DNA from: Pelagibius marinus
GTDB taxonomy: Bacteria; Pseudomonadota; Alphaproteobacteria; Kiloniellales; Kiloniellaceae
Direction of reading: 5' to 3'
Assembly (NCBI RefSeq): GCF_014925385.1
Contig: NZ_JACSDK010000007.1
Span: 1 to 38,702, forward strand
Length of the DNA: 38,702 nucleotides
The notes under the pieces are model-generated. The model saw nothing but the letters and a program-made list of their open reading frames with translations. It searched no databases and was not told where the DNA came from. Below, piece by piece: positions 32,617-38,702 of the stretch (positions are counted from its first letter, which is position 1; every line of letters begins with the position of its first letter). The position numbers and the translations under genes are program-made.

Positions 32617-32660
32617 CCGCAGCGGCCTCTTCGCCTTCCCCAGGCAGGCGTTGGTCTGAA
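32617..32660 (+). repeat. 44-bp direct repeat, right copy
   Basis: Perfect second copy of 31464-31507, starting three bases after the SIR2-like stop codon. It encodes the last codons and stop of pdeM out of context. It is followed directly by the shared terminator region. Confidence 0.97.
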
Positions 32661-32671
32661 AAGCCGGAGGC

Positions 32672-32711
32672 AAAAAGAGGCGGCCGCCCGCGAAGGATTC
32701 GGGGCGGCCGC
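32672..32711 (-). terminator. Strong terminator after the fasciclin gene (probably bidirectional)
   Basis: A perfect 10-bp G+C stem (GCGGCCGCCC 32680-32689, GGGCGGCCGC 32702-32711), with further pairing in the loop, followed on the minus strand by CTCTTTTT. It ends the fasciclin transcript. Before the insertion it would also have stood 11 bases after the pdeM stop and faced that operon. Confidence 0.85.
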
Positions 32712-32719
32712 GGGAGGTC

Positions 32720-32754
32720 GCAGCGGCGGAGGGGGGAAAGGGAGCCGCCGCTGC
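32720..32754. terminator. Second hairpin in tandem
   Basis: A perfect 10-bp stem (GCAGCGGCGG 32720-32729, CCGCCGCTGC 32745-32754) with a 15-base purine-rich loop, between the fasciclin stop and the main terminator. It probably backs up termination or protects the mRNA end. Confidence 0.65.
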
Positions 32755-32788
32755 GTCAGCAACACATCAAAGGCTCTTGCTCAGGTAC

Positions 32789-33277
32789 TTATTGGGGAAG
32801 TACGACGGTGTCGATCACATGGATCACCCCGTTCGAGGTCTCGATGTCGGCCTTGACGACCTTGGCGTTATCGACGGAGACGCCGCCGTTCAGGGCGTTG
32901 ATGCTGAGCTTGCTGCCCTGGACCGTGTCGGCCTTCACCTGCTTGTTCAGAAGGTCGGACGACATCACCTTGCCCGGCACCACGTGGTAGGTGAGCACCG
33001 CCACCAGCTGGTCCTTGTTCTCCGGCTTCAGCAGATTCTCGACCGTGCCGGCAGGCAGCTTCGCGAAGGCTTCGTCGGTCGGCGCGAAGACGGTGTAGGG
33101 CCCGTCGCCTTTCAGGGTGTCGACCAGACCGGCGGCCTTCACCGCGGCGACCAGGGTCTCGAACTGGCCGGCGGAAACGGCGGTATCGACAATGTCGGCA
33201 GCCTTGGCGGCGACGGCGGAAAGTGCCAGCGGCGCAGCCACGGCGGCAGCAAAGAGAGCGCGGGAAAGTGAGTTCAT
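32789..33277 (-). CDS. Secreted fasciclin (FAS1) domain protein
   Basis: A 162-residue exported protein with a single FAS1 domain. The signal peptide covers residues 1-27 ([22 protein letters not shown]). The FAS1 H1 motif is [15 protein letters not shown] and the H2 motif HVIDTVVLP ends the protein; YHVVPGKV lies between. Such proteins act in adhesion or envelope stress. A strong AGGAGG precedes the start. A TTGACG (33388-33383) with a TAGATC 16 bases on could be its promoter. It is divergent from the photolyase gene and ends at a strong terminator. Confidence 0.93.
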   Translation of the reverse strand: MNSLSRALFAAAVAAPLALSAVAAKAADIVDTAVSAGQFETLVAAVKAAGLVDTLKGDGPYTVFAPTDEAFAKLPAGTVENLLKPENKDQLVAVLTYHVVPGKVMSSDLLNKQVKADTVQGSKLSINALNGGVSVDNAKVVKADIETSNGVIHVIDTVVLPQ

Positions 33278-33426
33278 GACGGGATGCCTCCTAGGTCATG
33301 GGGTCTGTCGGACGCAGCGGAAGCAGCTGCAATGCCGCCTCGGCCGTCCGCTCGAACGCCGATCTATGGTCCGCAAGAACTCCGTCAAGCCATTGAGAGA
33401 AAAAAGAAAAATTTATCTGCTTCCGG

Positions 33427-33456
33427 TGATCGGACTTGCCGGGTGCTGCGTATAAA
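33427..33456 (+). promoter_or_regulatory. Candidate ECF-type promoter for photolyase
   Basis: TGATCG (33427-33432), exactly 18 bases, then TATAAA (33451-33456), about 75 bases before the photolyase start. The TGATC plus 18-base spacing resembles promoters of the RpoE-ChrR singlet-oxygen response in Rhodobacter, whose known targets include a photolyase. The match is by eye and from memory of the consensus. Confidence 0.45.
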
Positions 33457-33530
33457 CGTTCTAATGCGCTCGTTTTCTCCGCCGCTTCGCGGGCGCAGAC
33501 CCGATTGAGGAAAGGCCACAGACCCGCGCC

Positions 33531-34979
33531 ATGCCCGACGCTTCTCCCGTCATCGTCTGGTTCCGTCAGGATCTGCGCCTGGCCGACAATCCGGCGCTCG
33601 CCGCCGCGGTCGAGCGCGGCGCGCCGATCCTGCCGCTCTACATCCTCGATGACGATACCCCCGGCGCCTGGACACCGGGCGGCGCGGCGCGCTGGTGGCT
33701 GCATCACTCCCTTGCCGCCCTCGCCGCCGACCTGACAAAACTCGGCGCGCCGCTCTGCCTGCGCCGCGGCAAGGCCGCCGAGGTCGTGCCGGAGCTGGTG
33801 GCGGAGACCGGCGCCGGCGCGGTGTTCTGGAACCGCTGCTGCGAGCCCTACGCCGTCGCCCGCGACAAAGCCTTAAAGGCCGCCCTGACCGGACAGGGCC
33901 TCGAGGTCAGAAGCTTCAATGGCAACCTGTTGGTGGAACCCTGGGAGCTGACCACCGGCCAGGGACAGCCCTATAAGGTCTTCACGCCCTTCTGGAAGGC
34001 GCTGCTCGCCGCCGGCGCACCGCGCGCGGCGCGGGCGAAGCCGGAAAAGCTGCGCGGCCTCGACGGCCTCGATGGCGACAACTTGGATGATTGGAACCTG
34101 CTGCCGACCAAACCGGACTGGGCCGGCGGCCTCAAGCGCGCCTGGAAACCGGGCGAGGCCGGCGCCGTGGAACGGCTGGTGGAATTCCTCGAGGGCGCGG
34201 CCGGCGCCTACAAGGGCGAGCGCGACCGCCCGGACCTGCCCGGCACCTCCCGCCTCTCCCCGCACCTGCACTGGGGCGAAATCTCCCCGCGGCAGATCTG
34301 GCAGGCGACGCGCCACGCCGTCGACGCGGGCGAATTGCAGGACAGCGCCGCCATGGCCTTCCTGCGCCAACTCGGCTGGCGCGACTTCTCGCACAATCTG
34401 CTGTTTCACTGGCCGGACTTCCCCGAGCAGTCCTGGCGGCGCGAGTTCGACGCCTTTCCCTGGCGCGACGACGATGTCGCTTTTGAAGCCTGGTGCCGCG
34501 GGCGCACCGGTTATCCCATCGTCGATGCGGGCCTGCGCCAGCTCTGGGAAACCGGCTGGATGCACAACCGGGTGCGCATGATCACCGCCTCCTTCCTCAT
34601 CAAGGACCTGCTGATCCCCTGGCAGCGCGGCGAGGCCTGGTTCTGGGACACCCTGGTGGACGCCGACCTGGCCAACAACGCGGCAGGCTGGCAGTGGGTC
34701 GCGGGCTGCGGCGCCGACGCCGCCCCCTACTTCCGCATCTTCAACCCCGTCACCCAGGGCGAGAAGTTCGATCCCAAAGGCGACTACATCCGCCACTGGG
34801 TTCCGGAGATATCAGAGCTGCCCGACAACCTGCTGCACAAGCCTTGGGAAGCTTCGGAAGAGGAACTGAAAAATGCCGGGATTACGCTCGGCGAAACCTA
34901 CCCGCGGCCCATCGTCGACCACAAGGCCGCCCGCGCCCGCGCGCTGGCCGGCTACGAAGCGGTGAAGAAGGCGAACTAG
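33531..34979 (+). CDS. phrB: Deoxyribodipyrimidine photolyase (CPD class I)
   Basis: A 482-residue light-driven DNA repair flavoprotein. The N-terminal antenna domain starts VIVWFRQDLRLADNPAL. The FAD-binding region includes TSRLSPHLHWGEISPRQIW, RQLGWRDFSHNLLFH, and the signature GYPIVDAGLRQLWETGWMHN with RVRMITASFLIKDLL. AGWQWVAGCGADAAPYFRIF and FDPKGDYIRHWVPE complete the class I set. The ATG at 33531 gives the normal start. The gene meets the DinB gene tail to tail, both stops sharing the palindrome CTAG. Confidence 0.95.
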   Translation: MPDASPVIVWFRQDLRLADNPALAAAVERGAPILPLYILDDDTPGAWTPGGAARWWLHHSLAALAADLTKLGAPLCLRRGKAAEVVPELVAETGAGAVFWNRCCEPYAVARDKALKAALTGQGLEVRSFNGNLLVEPWELTTGQGQPYKVFTPFWKALLAAGAPRAARAKPEKLRGLDGLDGDNLDDWNLLPTKPDWAGGLKRAWKPGEAGAVERLVEFLEGAAGAYKGERDRPDLPGTSRLSPHLHWGEISPRQIWQATRHAVDAGELQDSAAMAFLRQLGWRDFSHNLLFHWPDFPEQSWRREFDAFPWRDDDVAFEAWCRGRTGYPIVDAGLRQLWETGWMHNRVRMITASFLIKDLLIPWQRGEAWFWDTLVDADLANNAAGWQWVAGCGADAAPYFRIFNPVTQGEKFDPKGDYIRHWVPEISELPDNLLHKPWEASEEELKNAGITLGETYPRPIVDHKAARARALAGYEAVKKAN

Positions 34980-35569
34980 CCTGCGTCCGGTTTGGACCAG
35001 CCGCCCCACAGCTCCGCCTCGCTCCAGCCCAGCGCGGTCCCACCCAGGGCCTCCAGGTCGCCGCACCGCGTCCCGGCATCCTGATCCAGGAAGAACTCGT
35101 CGAGCTGCGGCGGCGCGACCGAGGTGCCGGACAGCATGGCGTGCGCCTGCCCACGGTGGTGAATCTGGTGTTCGAAGAGGTGCAGCAGCACCCGGTCGCA
35201 ACGCTCGAAGCGGTCGCCGTCCCGGCGGATCAGGCGCACCGTCGCGCCAAGCGCCACCTCGTCCAGCCCTTCGCAGAGCCTGATCAGCCTCCGGTCCACG
35301 GACTCCTGTTCGCGGCACAGGTCGGAGGCGGTCTTGCAGGGCACCTCGTCAATGAAGGCCGCCAGCCCCAGCGTGCCGCCCTCCAACGCATCGACGTAGT
35401 ACCAGTCGACGACGAGGATGTGGTTGAGCGTGGCCAGCAGCGACGGGAAGAATCCCGTGCGCGGCGCCTCGAGCTCCGGCTGCGGCAGGCTGGCGCAGGC
35501 TCGAAGAAGGCGGTAGTTGGCCCAGGCGTTGTTGCGCGCCTGCGCCAGCAGATAGCTTTCGGGCTCCAT
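34976..35569 (-). CDS. DinB-family four-helix protein
   Basis: A 197-residue DinB/YfiT-like metal-binding helical protein. The expected three metal His are visible: His50 in LLATLNHILVVDW, and two from LHLFEHQIHHRGQAHAML. The start ARNNAWANYRLLRA is typical of the group. The molecular role of most DinB proteins is unknown; some are thiol-dependent transferases, for example with mycothiol or bacillithiol. It overlaps the photolyase stop by four bases on the opposite strand. The LOG-family gene ends ten bases upstream of its start on the same strand. Confidence 0.9.
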   Translation of the reverse strand: MEPESYLLAQARNNAWANYRLLRACASLPQPELEAPRTGFFPSLLATLNHILVVDWYYVDALEGGTLGLAAFIDEVPCKTASDLCREQESVDRRLIRLCEGLDEVALGATVRLIRRDGDRFERCDRVLLHLFEHQIHHRGQAHAMLSGTSVAPPQLDEFFLDQDAGTRCGDLEALGGTALGWSEAELWGGWSKPDAG

Positions 35570-35579
35570 GCCCCGAACG

Positions 35580-36425
35580 CTAGAGTCGCGGGCCCGGGAT
35601 GTCGAGGGCGTAGGAGGTGAGCTGATCGGTGATGAAGTCGAAGGCCTCGTCCACCGAGTCGGTGCGGAAGAAGAGCTCCAGGTCCTCGGCGTTGATGGTG
35701 CCGTAGCGCTCCAGGGCTTCCAGGTTGACCACTTCGGACCAGTACTTGCTGCCGAAGAGCACCACGGGCATCTGCTTGCGGATCTTGCCGGTCTGCACCA
35801 ACGTCAGCAGCTCGAAGAACTCGTCCAGGGTGCCGAAGCCGCCGGGCATCACCACGACGGCTTTCGCGAGGTAGGCGAACCAGAACTTGCGCATGAAGAA
35901 GTAGTGGAACTCGAAATTCAGCTCGCGGCTGATGTAGGGATTGTCGATCTGCTCCATGGGCAGGGAGATGTTGAGGCCGATGTTGAGGCCCCGCGCCTCC
36001 GAGGCGCCGCGGTTGGCCGCCTCCATGATACCCGGCCCGCCGCCGGAGCAGACCACGAAGCGACGGTCGTCATCGGCCAGGCTCTTCGACCATTCCGTCA
36101 GGCGCCGCGCCAACTCGCGGGTATCCTCGTAGTAGCGCGACATCTCCAGGTTTCGCTGCGCCACGGTCAGATCTTCGCCCTTGGAGCGCGCCTCTTCCAG
36201 GCGGCGTTCCGCCTCGTCGCGCGGCAGGATGCGCGCCGAACCGAAGAAGATGATGGTGTCGTCGATCTTGTAGTGCTTGAAGCGCGCGTTGGGCTCGACG
36301 TACTCGGAGAGGATGCGCAAGGAGCGCGCCGAAGCGCTCTCCAGGAAGTCCAGATTGCGGTAGGCCTTTTGCGGCTCGCCCCCTGCGGAGGTTTCCACGG
36401 GCTTGTCTTTATCACTGCGCTGCAT
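35580..36425 (-). CDS. LOG-family nucleotide 5'-monophosphate phosphoribohydrolase-like protein
   Basis: A 281-residue protein of the LOG / TIGR00730 family, which release the base from nucleotides such as cytokinin precursors or AMP. The signature PGGFGTLDEFFE and the loop SGGGPGIMEAANRGA are intact. The N-terminal 80 residues are a helical extension typical of the longer bacterial subgroup. I use ATG 36425; a GTG one codon earlier is possible. It precedes the DinB gene by ten bases and may be co-transcribed with it. Confidence 0.9.
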   Translation of the reverse strand: MQRSDKDKPVETSAGGEPQKAYRNLDFLESASARSLRILSEYVEPNARFKHYKIDDTIIFFGSARILPRDEAERRLEEARSKGEDLTVAQRNLEMSRYYEDTRELARRLTEWSKSLADDDRRFVVCSGGGPGIMEAANRGASEARGLNIGLNISLPMEQIDNPYISRELNFEFHYFFMRKFWFAYLAKAVVVMPGGFGTLDEFFELLTLVQTGKIRKQMPVVLFGSKYWSEVVNLEALERYGTINAEDLELFFRTDSVDEAFDFITDQLTSYALDIPGPRL

Positions 36426-36428
36426 CAC

Positions 36429-36765
36429 TCGATACCTTGGGAGCTATACGTTCTGAAACCAGGCACTAGAGGGCTTATACCTGAAGTTTTGTTAACAATA
36501 CCAATATCACCCGGCCAGCGGCGCCCGGGCGGCGACCTGACTGTGGCGCCGGGGCGCCGGGAGCGGAATGGGGAACGCCCCCGCCGGGGAGGTCTCGGCG
36601 GGGGCTCACTGGGTCACATTATCTTTGCTAAGGCGGGGCCCGGAGACGACGCCGGGAACCGCACATATTTAGTTCGTATACCTATAATCGTTTCGATGCA
36701 AGAGGCTGACTGCGCGAAGCGGAACTCCCCATTTTCGCCCCCGCTCACCTGCTGCTGACCGTCAG
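36429..36765. other. 337-base intergenic region
   Basis: The space between the LOG-family gene start and the next minus-strand gene's stop. It holds a 10-bp perfect hairpin (GCCCCCGCCG 36577-36586, CGGCGGGGGC 36596-36605) without a T tail, an A+T-richer stretch around 36660-36690 with TATAAT at 36683 on the plus strand but no matching -35, and the palindrome GTATAC just before it. No reading frame here looks coding. Confidence 0.45.
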
Positions 36766-37293
36766 CTACTGATCTATCGTCCACTTGCGCATGAAGCTGC
36801 GGGCCAGGTCGCGCCAACCGATGTTGGTGGTGACGCCGTGGTTGGTGAGGCTGGTGACGAAGAGCCCGCTGTCGCTCCACAGCAGCACCCGCCCGCTACG
36901 GTCCGTCTCGGTCTTGCGGTCGAAATAGCGTGTGTTCTGAATCGCCCGCGCCTCGATGTAGCTGATGCAGACATCGCCTTCGTAGCGCACGGTCGTTGCC
37001 TGCAACTGGATCCAGACATGCGCCGCCCGCTGCACCGTGATGCCCTTCTCCGCCAAAGGCTGCTGGAAAGACTCCATGATCAGGTTCTCGTCAAAGCCGC
37101 AGGCGAGGCTTTGCTGGCTGAGTTGCGCGACGGACATCTGCACCACGTTGACGTTCGCCAGCGGCCCGCCGATCACCCGGGGGCGCGCCTGCGTGTCGGT
37201 CCCGCTCTGCGCCTGGGCCCCTGTCTCCACGCCGGAAATCAGCGCGGCCGACAACACTACGGCGGCGGCGAGACGGCTTAACGGCGGCATCAT
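36766..37293 (-). CDS. Exported protein of unknown function
   Basis: A 175-residue protein with a signal peptide at residues 1-29 (LSRLAAAVVLSAALISGVE, cleavage likely after AQA). The mature part looks like an alpha/beta domain (VWIQLQATTVRYEGDVCISY, VLLWSDSGLFVTSLTNHGV) ending in a basic helix, WRDLARSFMRKW. Two Cys (in QSLACGF and DVCISY) could form a disulfide. GAAGGAG stands before two adjacent ATG codons. I do not recognise the family. An intrinsic terminator lies upstream of it on the same strand. Confidence 0.78.
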   Translation of the reverse strand: MMPPLSRLAAAVVLSAALISGVETGAQAQSGTDTQARPRVIGGPLANVNVVQMSVAQLSQQSLACGFDENLIMESFQQPLAEKGITVQRAAHVWIQLQATTVRYEGDVCISYIEARAIQNTRYFDRKTETDRSGRVLLWSDSGLFVTSLTNHGVTTNIGWRDLARSFMRKWTIDQ

Positions 37294-37364
37294 TGGGAAT
37301 CTCCTTCGTGGTGTTTGCGTGCGACTGGCGCAGAGTACGCCATGTGACCGCTCCAGTTGAATTC

Positions 37365-37385
37365 AAAAAGGGGCTGCGGCCCCTT
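37365..37385 (-). terminator. Intrinsic terminator upstream of the exported-protein gene
   Basis: The hairpin AAGGGGC-TGCG-GCCCCTT (37368-37385) is followed on the minus strand by T residues (five counting the stem end). It lies 72 bases 5' of the minus-strand gene at 37293. It may end an unseen upstream minus-strand transcript or act as an attenuator. Confidence 0.55.
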
Positions 37386-37525
37386 CATGCCCCAATGCAC
37401 ACCTTCATGCTAGGAATAGGCTCAGGGAACTGGCTAGTCTGCTGGCACAGCGTAATCGGGCCGATGAACTGGCGGCAACAGCTCTGCGACCCGATGTCAT
37501 GGCCATGACACAGAAGGAGACGCAC

Positions 37526-38584
37526 ATGCCGAGCAACAAGAGGCAGGACCGGCCCCACGGCCGGGACCGCACCGCAGCCTCCGCAGGTACCATCGGGAAG
37601 GCCGTCTGCGCGACTGCGCTGCTGCTGCTGCTCCAGGCCTGCGCCGCTCCACCGCCGCCGCCTGAACCCGAGCCCGGCGGCGTCGCGCCTTCGGCGCCAC
37701 CGCCGGCCGGTGCCCCCATCGCGCTGGACGGGCGCCTGCAGGTCGACGCGCAGGAGTACCCCTGGAGCGCCATCGGCCGCCTCAATGTCGCCGGGCGCAC
37801 CTTCTGCAATGGCGTCCTTATCGGCCCGCAGCAGGTGCTGACCCAGGCCCGCTGCCTCTACGACGCGCGCAACGGGCGCTGGTACCGGCCGCTGGAACTG
37901 CACTTCATCGCGGCCTACCAGTCGGACAACTTCCTGGCCAACTCCCCGGTCGCCGCTTTCACCGCCGCCCCGGGCTTCAGCCCCACCGGCGGCACCAACC
38001 TGTCCAACCTGACCAACAACTGGGCCGTGGTCTCCCTGGAAAAGCCGATCGGCAGAACCACCGGCTGGCTGGGCGTGGAATGGGACAACAGCCGGCTTCA
38101 GGCGGCGGCCGACAGCGGCAAGGCGGCCTACCTGCGCGCCGGCTACCGCGCCGACTGGCCCCACGCCCTGAGCGTGCATTTCGGCTGCGGCGAGCAAGCG
38201 GGCGGCCTCGGCAACGTCTGCAGCGCAACGCCGACAGAGCTGGCCCTGCCCTCCTTCGTGCTGACCAGCGGCGAGCTTCGCGTGCTGGGCGACTACTACC
38301 TGCGTTCCGCCGCCCAGGGCAGCGCCTTCTCCCAGGCCGCCGCTGCGCCGATCAACGACAATCGCCTGGGCCGCGCCACCGCGCCGGCGACCGGCGGGCC
38401 GGTGCGGCAACAGCCCCAGGTCTCGGTTTCGCGCTTTCTGCAGGGCCTCGGCTATGACGTCGACGGCCGCGGCCTGGAGGGCGCCATCGCCGACTACCTG
38501 GCCGACCGGGGCCAGAGCGCAAGCGGCGGCGCCTCCATCGAACTGTTGACGTCCCTGGTGAATGCCGCGCAGCGCCAACCTTGA
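37526..38584 (+). CDS. Trypsin-fold lipoprotein with a missing catalytic triad
   Basis: A 352-residue predicted lipoprotein: lipobox LQAC with Cys39, then a Pro-rich linker (residues 41-64). The body resembles S1 (chymotrypsin-like) proteases: FCNGVLIGPQQVLTQARC matches the FCGGTLI...LTAAHC block, and Cys94 and Cys110 keep the conserved disulfide. But the catalytic His is Arg109, the Asp position reads Asn (NNWAVVSL), and no GDSGG serine motif exists. The C-terminal 60 residues (SRFLQGLGYDVDGRGLEGAI) look like a peptidoglycan-binding-type repeat. I choose ATG 37526, six bases after AAGGAGA, over the in-frame 37499. It is probably a non-enzymatic binding protein. Confidence 0.8.
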   Translation: MPSNKRQDRPHGRDRTAASAGTIGKAVCATALLLLLQACAAPPPPPEPEPGGVAPSAPPPAGAPIALDGRLQVDAQEYPWSAIGRLNVAGRTFCNGVLIGPQQVLTQARCLYDARNGRWYRPLELHFIAAYQSDNFLANSPVAAFTAAPGFSPTGGTNLSNLTNNWAVVSLEKPIGRTTGWLGVEWDNSRLQAAADSGKAAYLRAGYRADWPHALSVHFGCGEQAGGLGNVCSATPTELALPSFVLTSGELRVLGDYYLRSAAQGSAFSQAAAAPINDNRLGRATAPATGGPVRQQPQVSVSRFLQGLGYDVDGRGLEGAIADYLADRGQSASGGASIELLTSLVNAAQRQP

Positions 38585-38600
38585 TGAATGCCGCGCAGCG
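38559..38600. repeat. 16-bp direct repeat across the lipoprotein stop
   Basis: TGAATGCCGCGCAGCG occurs at 38559-38574 and again at 38585-38600, flanking the stop codon. It is a short local duplication of the gene's 3' end. Confidence 0.8.
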
Positions 38601-38619
38601 GCGAGACGATTCCCAAGCC

Positions 38620-38702
38620 TCGAAAAAAAAAGTGGGTGGGCCTGGGAGGGCCGCCCCCCGCGGTATCTCTGGGGGGAAAAGGGGGATGGAAGGAAGGAGA
38701 AG
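38620..38702. other. Probable low-quality contig end
   Basis: Homopolymer-rich sequence (runs of A, G and C) without coding character, similar in feel to the first 60 bases of the window. It is best treated as unreliable. Confidence 0.6.

Larger units (their letters stand above)
31508..32660 (+). mobile_element. Candidate single-gene insertion at the pdeM stop
   Basis: A 1153-base unit (cargo plus one repeat copy) of about 50% G+C set in DNA of near 70%. It has one gene, 47 bases before its ATG and 3 bases after its stop, bounded by perfect 44-bp direct repeats of the pdeM end. No integrase, transposase or terminal inverted repeats are present. Removing it by recombination between the repeats would join pdeM directly to the terminator at 32672-32711. 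The structure resembles site-specific integration into a gene 3' end; the mechanism is inferred. Confidence 0.75.

Noticed and set aside
31464-32660. 44-bp repeats as an ordinary target-site duplication of an insertion sequence
   Set aside because: Far longer than typical duplications, and no transposase or terminal inverted repeats are inside.

Overview
The window is GC-rich DNA (roughly two thirds G+C by eye) from what looks like an alphaproteobacterium, most likely a marine or saline Rhodospirillales-type organism. The basis is family-level: the choX-choW-choV transporter closely matches the rhizobial choline uptake system, betI-betB-betA are in rhizobial style, and the window carries short palindromic intergenic repeats of a kind I recall from alphaproteobacterial genomes. 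Both extreme ends (about 60 bases left, about 80 bases right) are homopolymer-rich and look like contig edges.

Positions 1-18.7 kb form a quaternary-amine catabolic locus. It holds the end of soxA and soxG (sarcosine oxidase), a small periplasmic cytochrome c, a core-MetE methionine synthase, an MttB-family methyltransferase without pyrrolysine, a dimethylglycine dehydrogenase-like flavoprotein, betaine-homocysteine methyltransferase and an Fe(II)/2-oxoglutarate oxygenase-like gene. These are followed by a choline ABC transporter operon (choX, choW, choV plus a coupled HAD phosphatase), divergent from betI-betB-betA. A perfect BetI-type palindrome lies between choX and betI. Together they encode choline import, oxidation to glycine betaine, and stepwise demethylation to glycine, with methyl groups going to homocysteine or folate.

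Positions 18.7-28.3 kb are a mixed accessory and housekeeping stretch: a low-GC orphan, a RidA protein followed by 23-bp tandem repeats, ferredoxin-NADP reductase with an intrinsic terminator in its leader, a HIT protein, an exported unknown, a heme-monooxygenase-like protein behind a possible iron box, a nuclease-fold-like protein with eroded motifs, a CBS-pair protein, a HEAT-repeat protein, an acetolactate synthase-like ThDP enzyme and a membrane protein. Three copies of a two-hairpin repeat lie in gaps across positions 10.7-28.3 kb.

Positions 28.3-38.6 kb hold a DNA-ligase-associated helicase and its partner phosphoesterase pdeM, then the most striking feature. A 1.15-kb block of about 50% G+C carrying one SIR2-like gene sits exactly at the pdeM stop codon, between two perfect 44-bp direct repeats of the pdeM 3' end. 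It separates pdeM from the terminator that probably followed it. After it come a fasciclin protein, a photolyase, DinB and LOG family proteins, an exported unknown, and a lipoprotein with a trypsin-like fold that has lost its catalytic triad. I found no tRNA, rRNA, CRISPR array, transposase or integrase.
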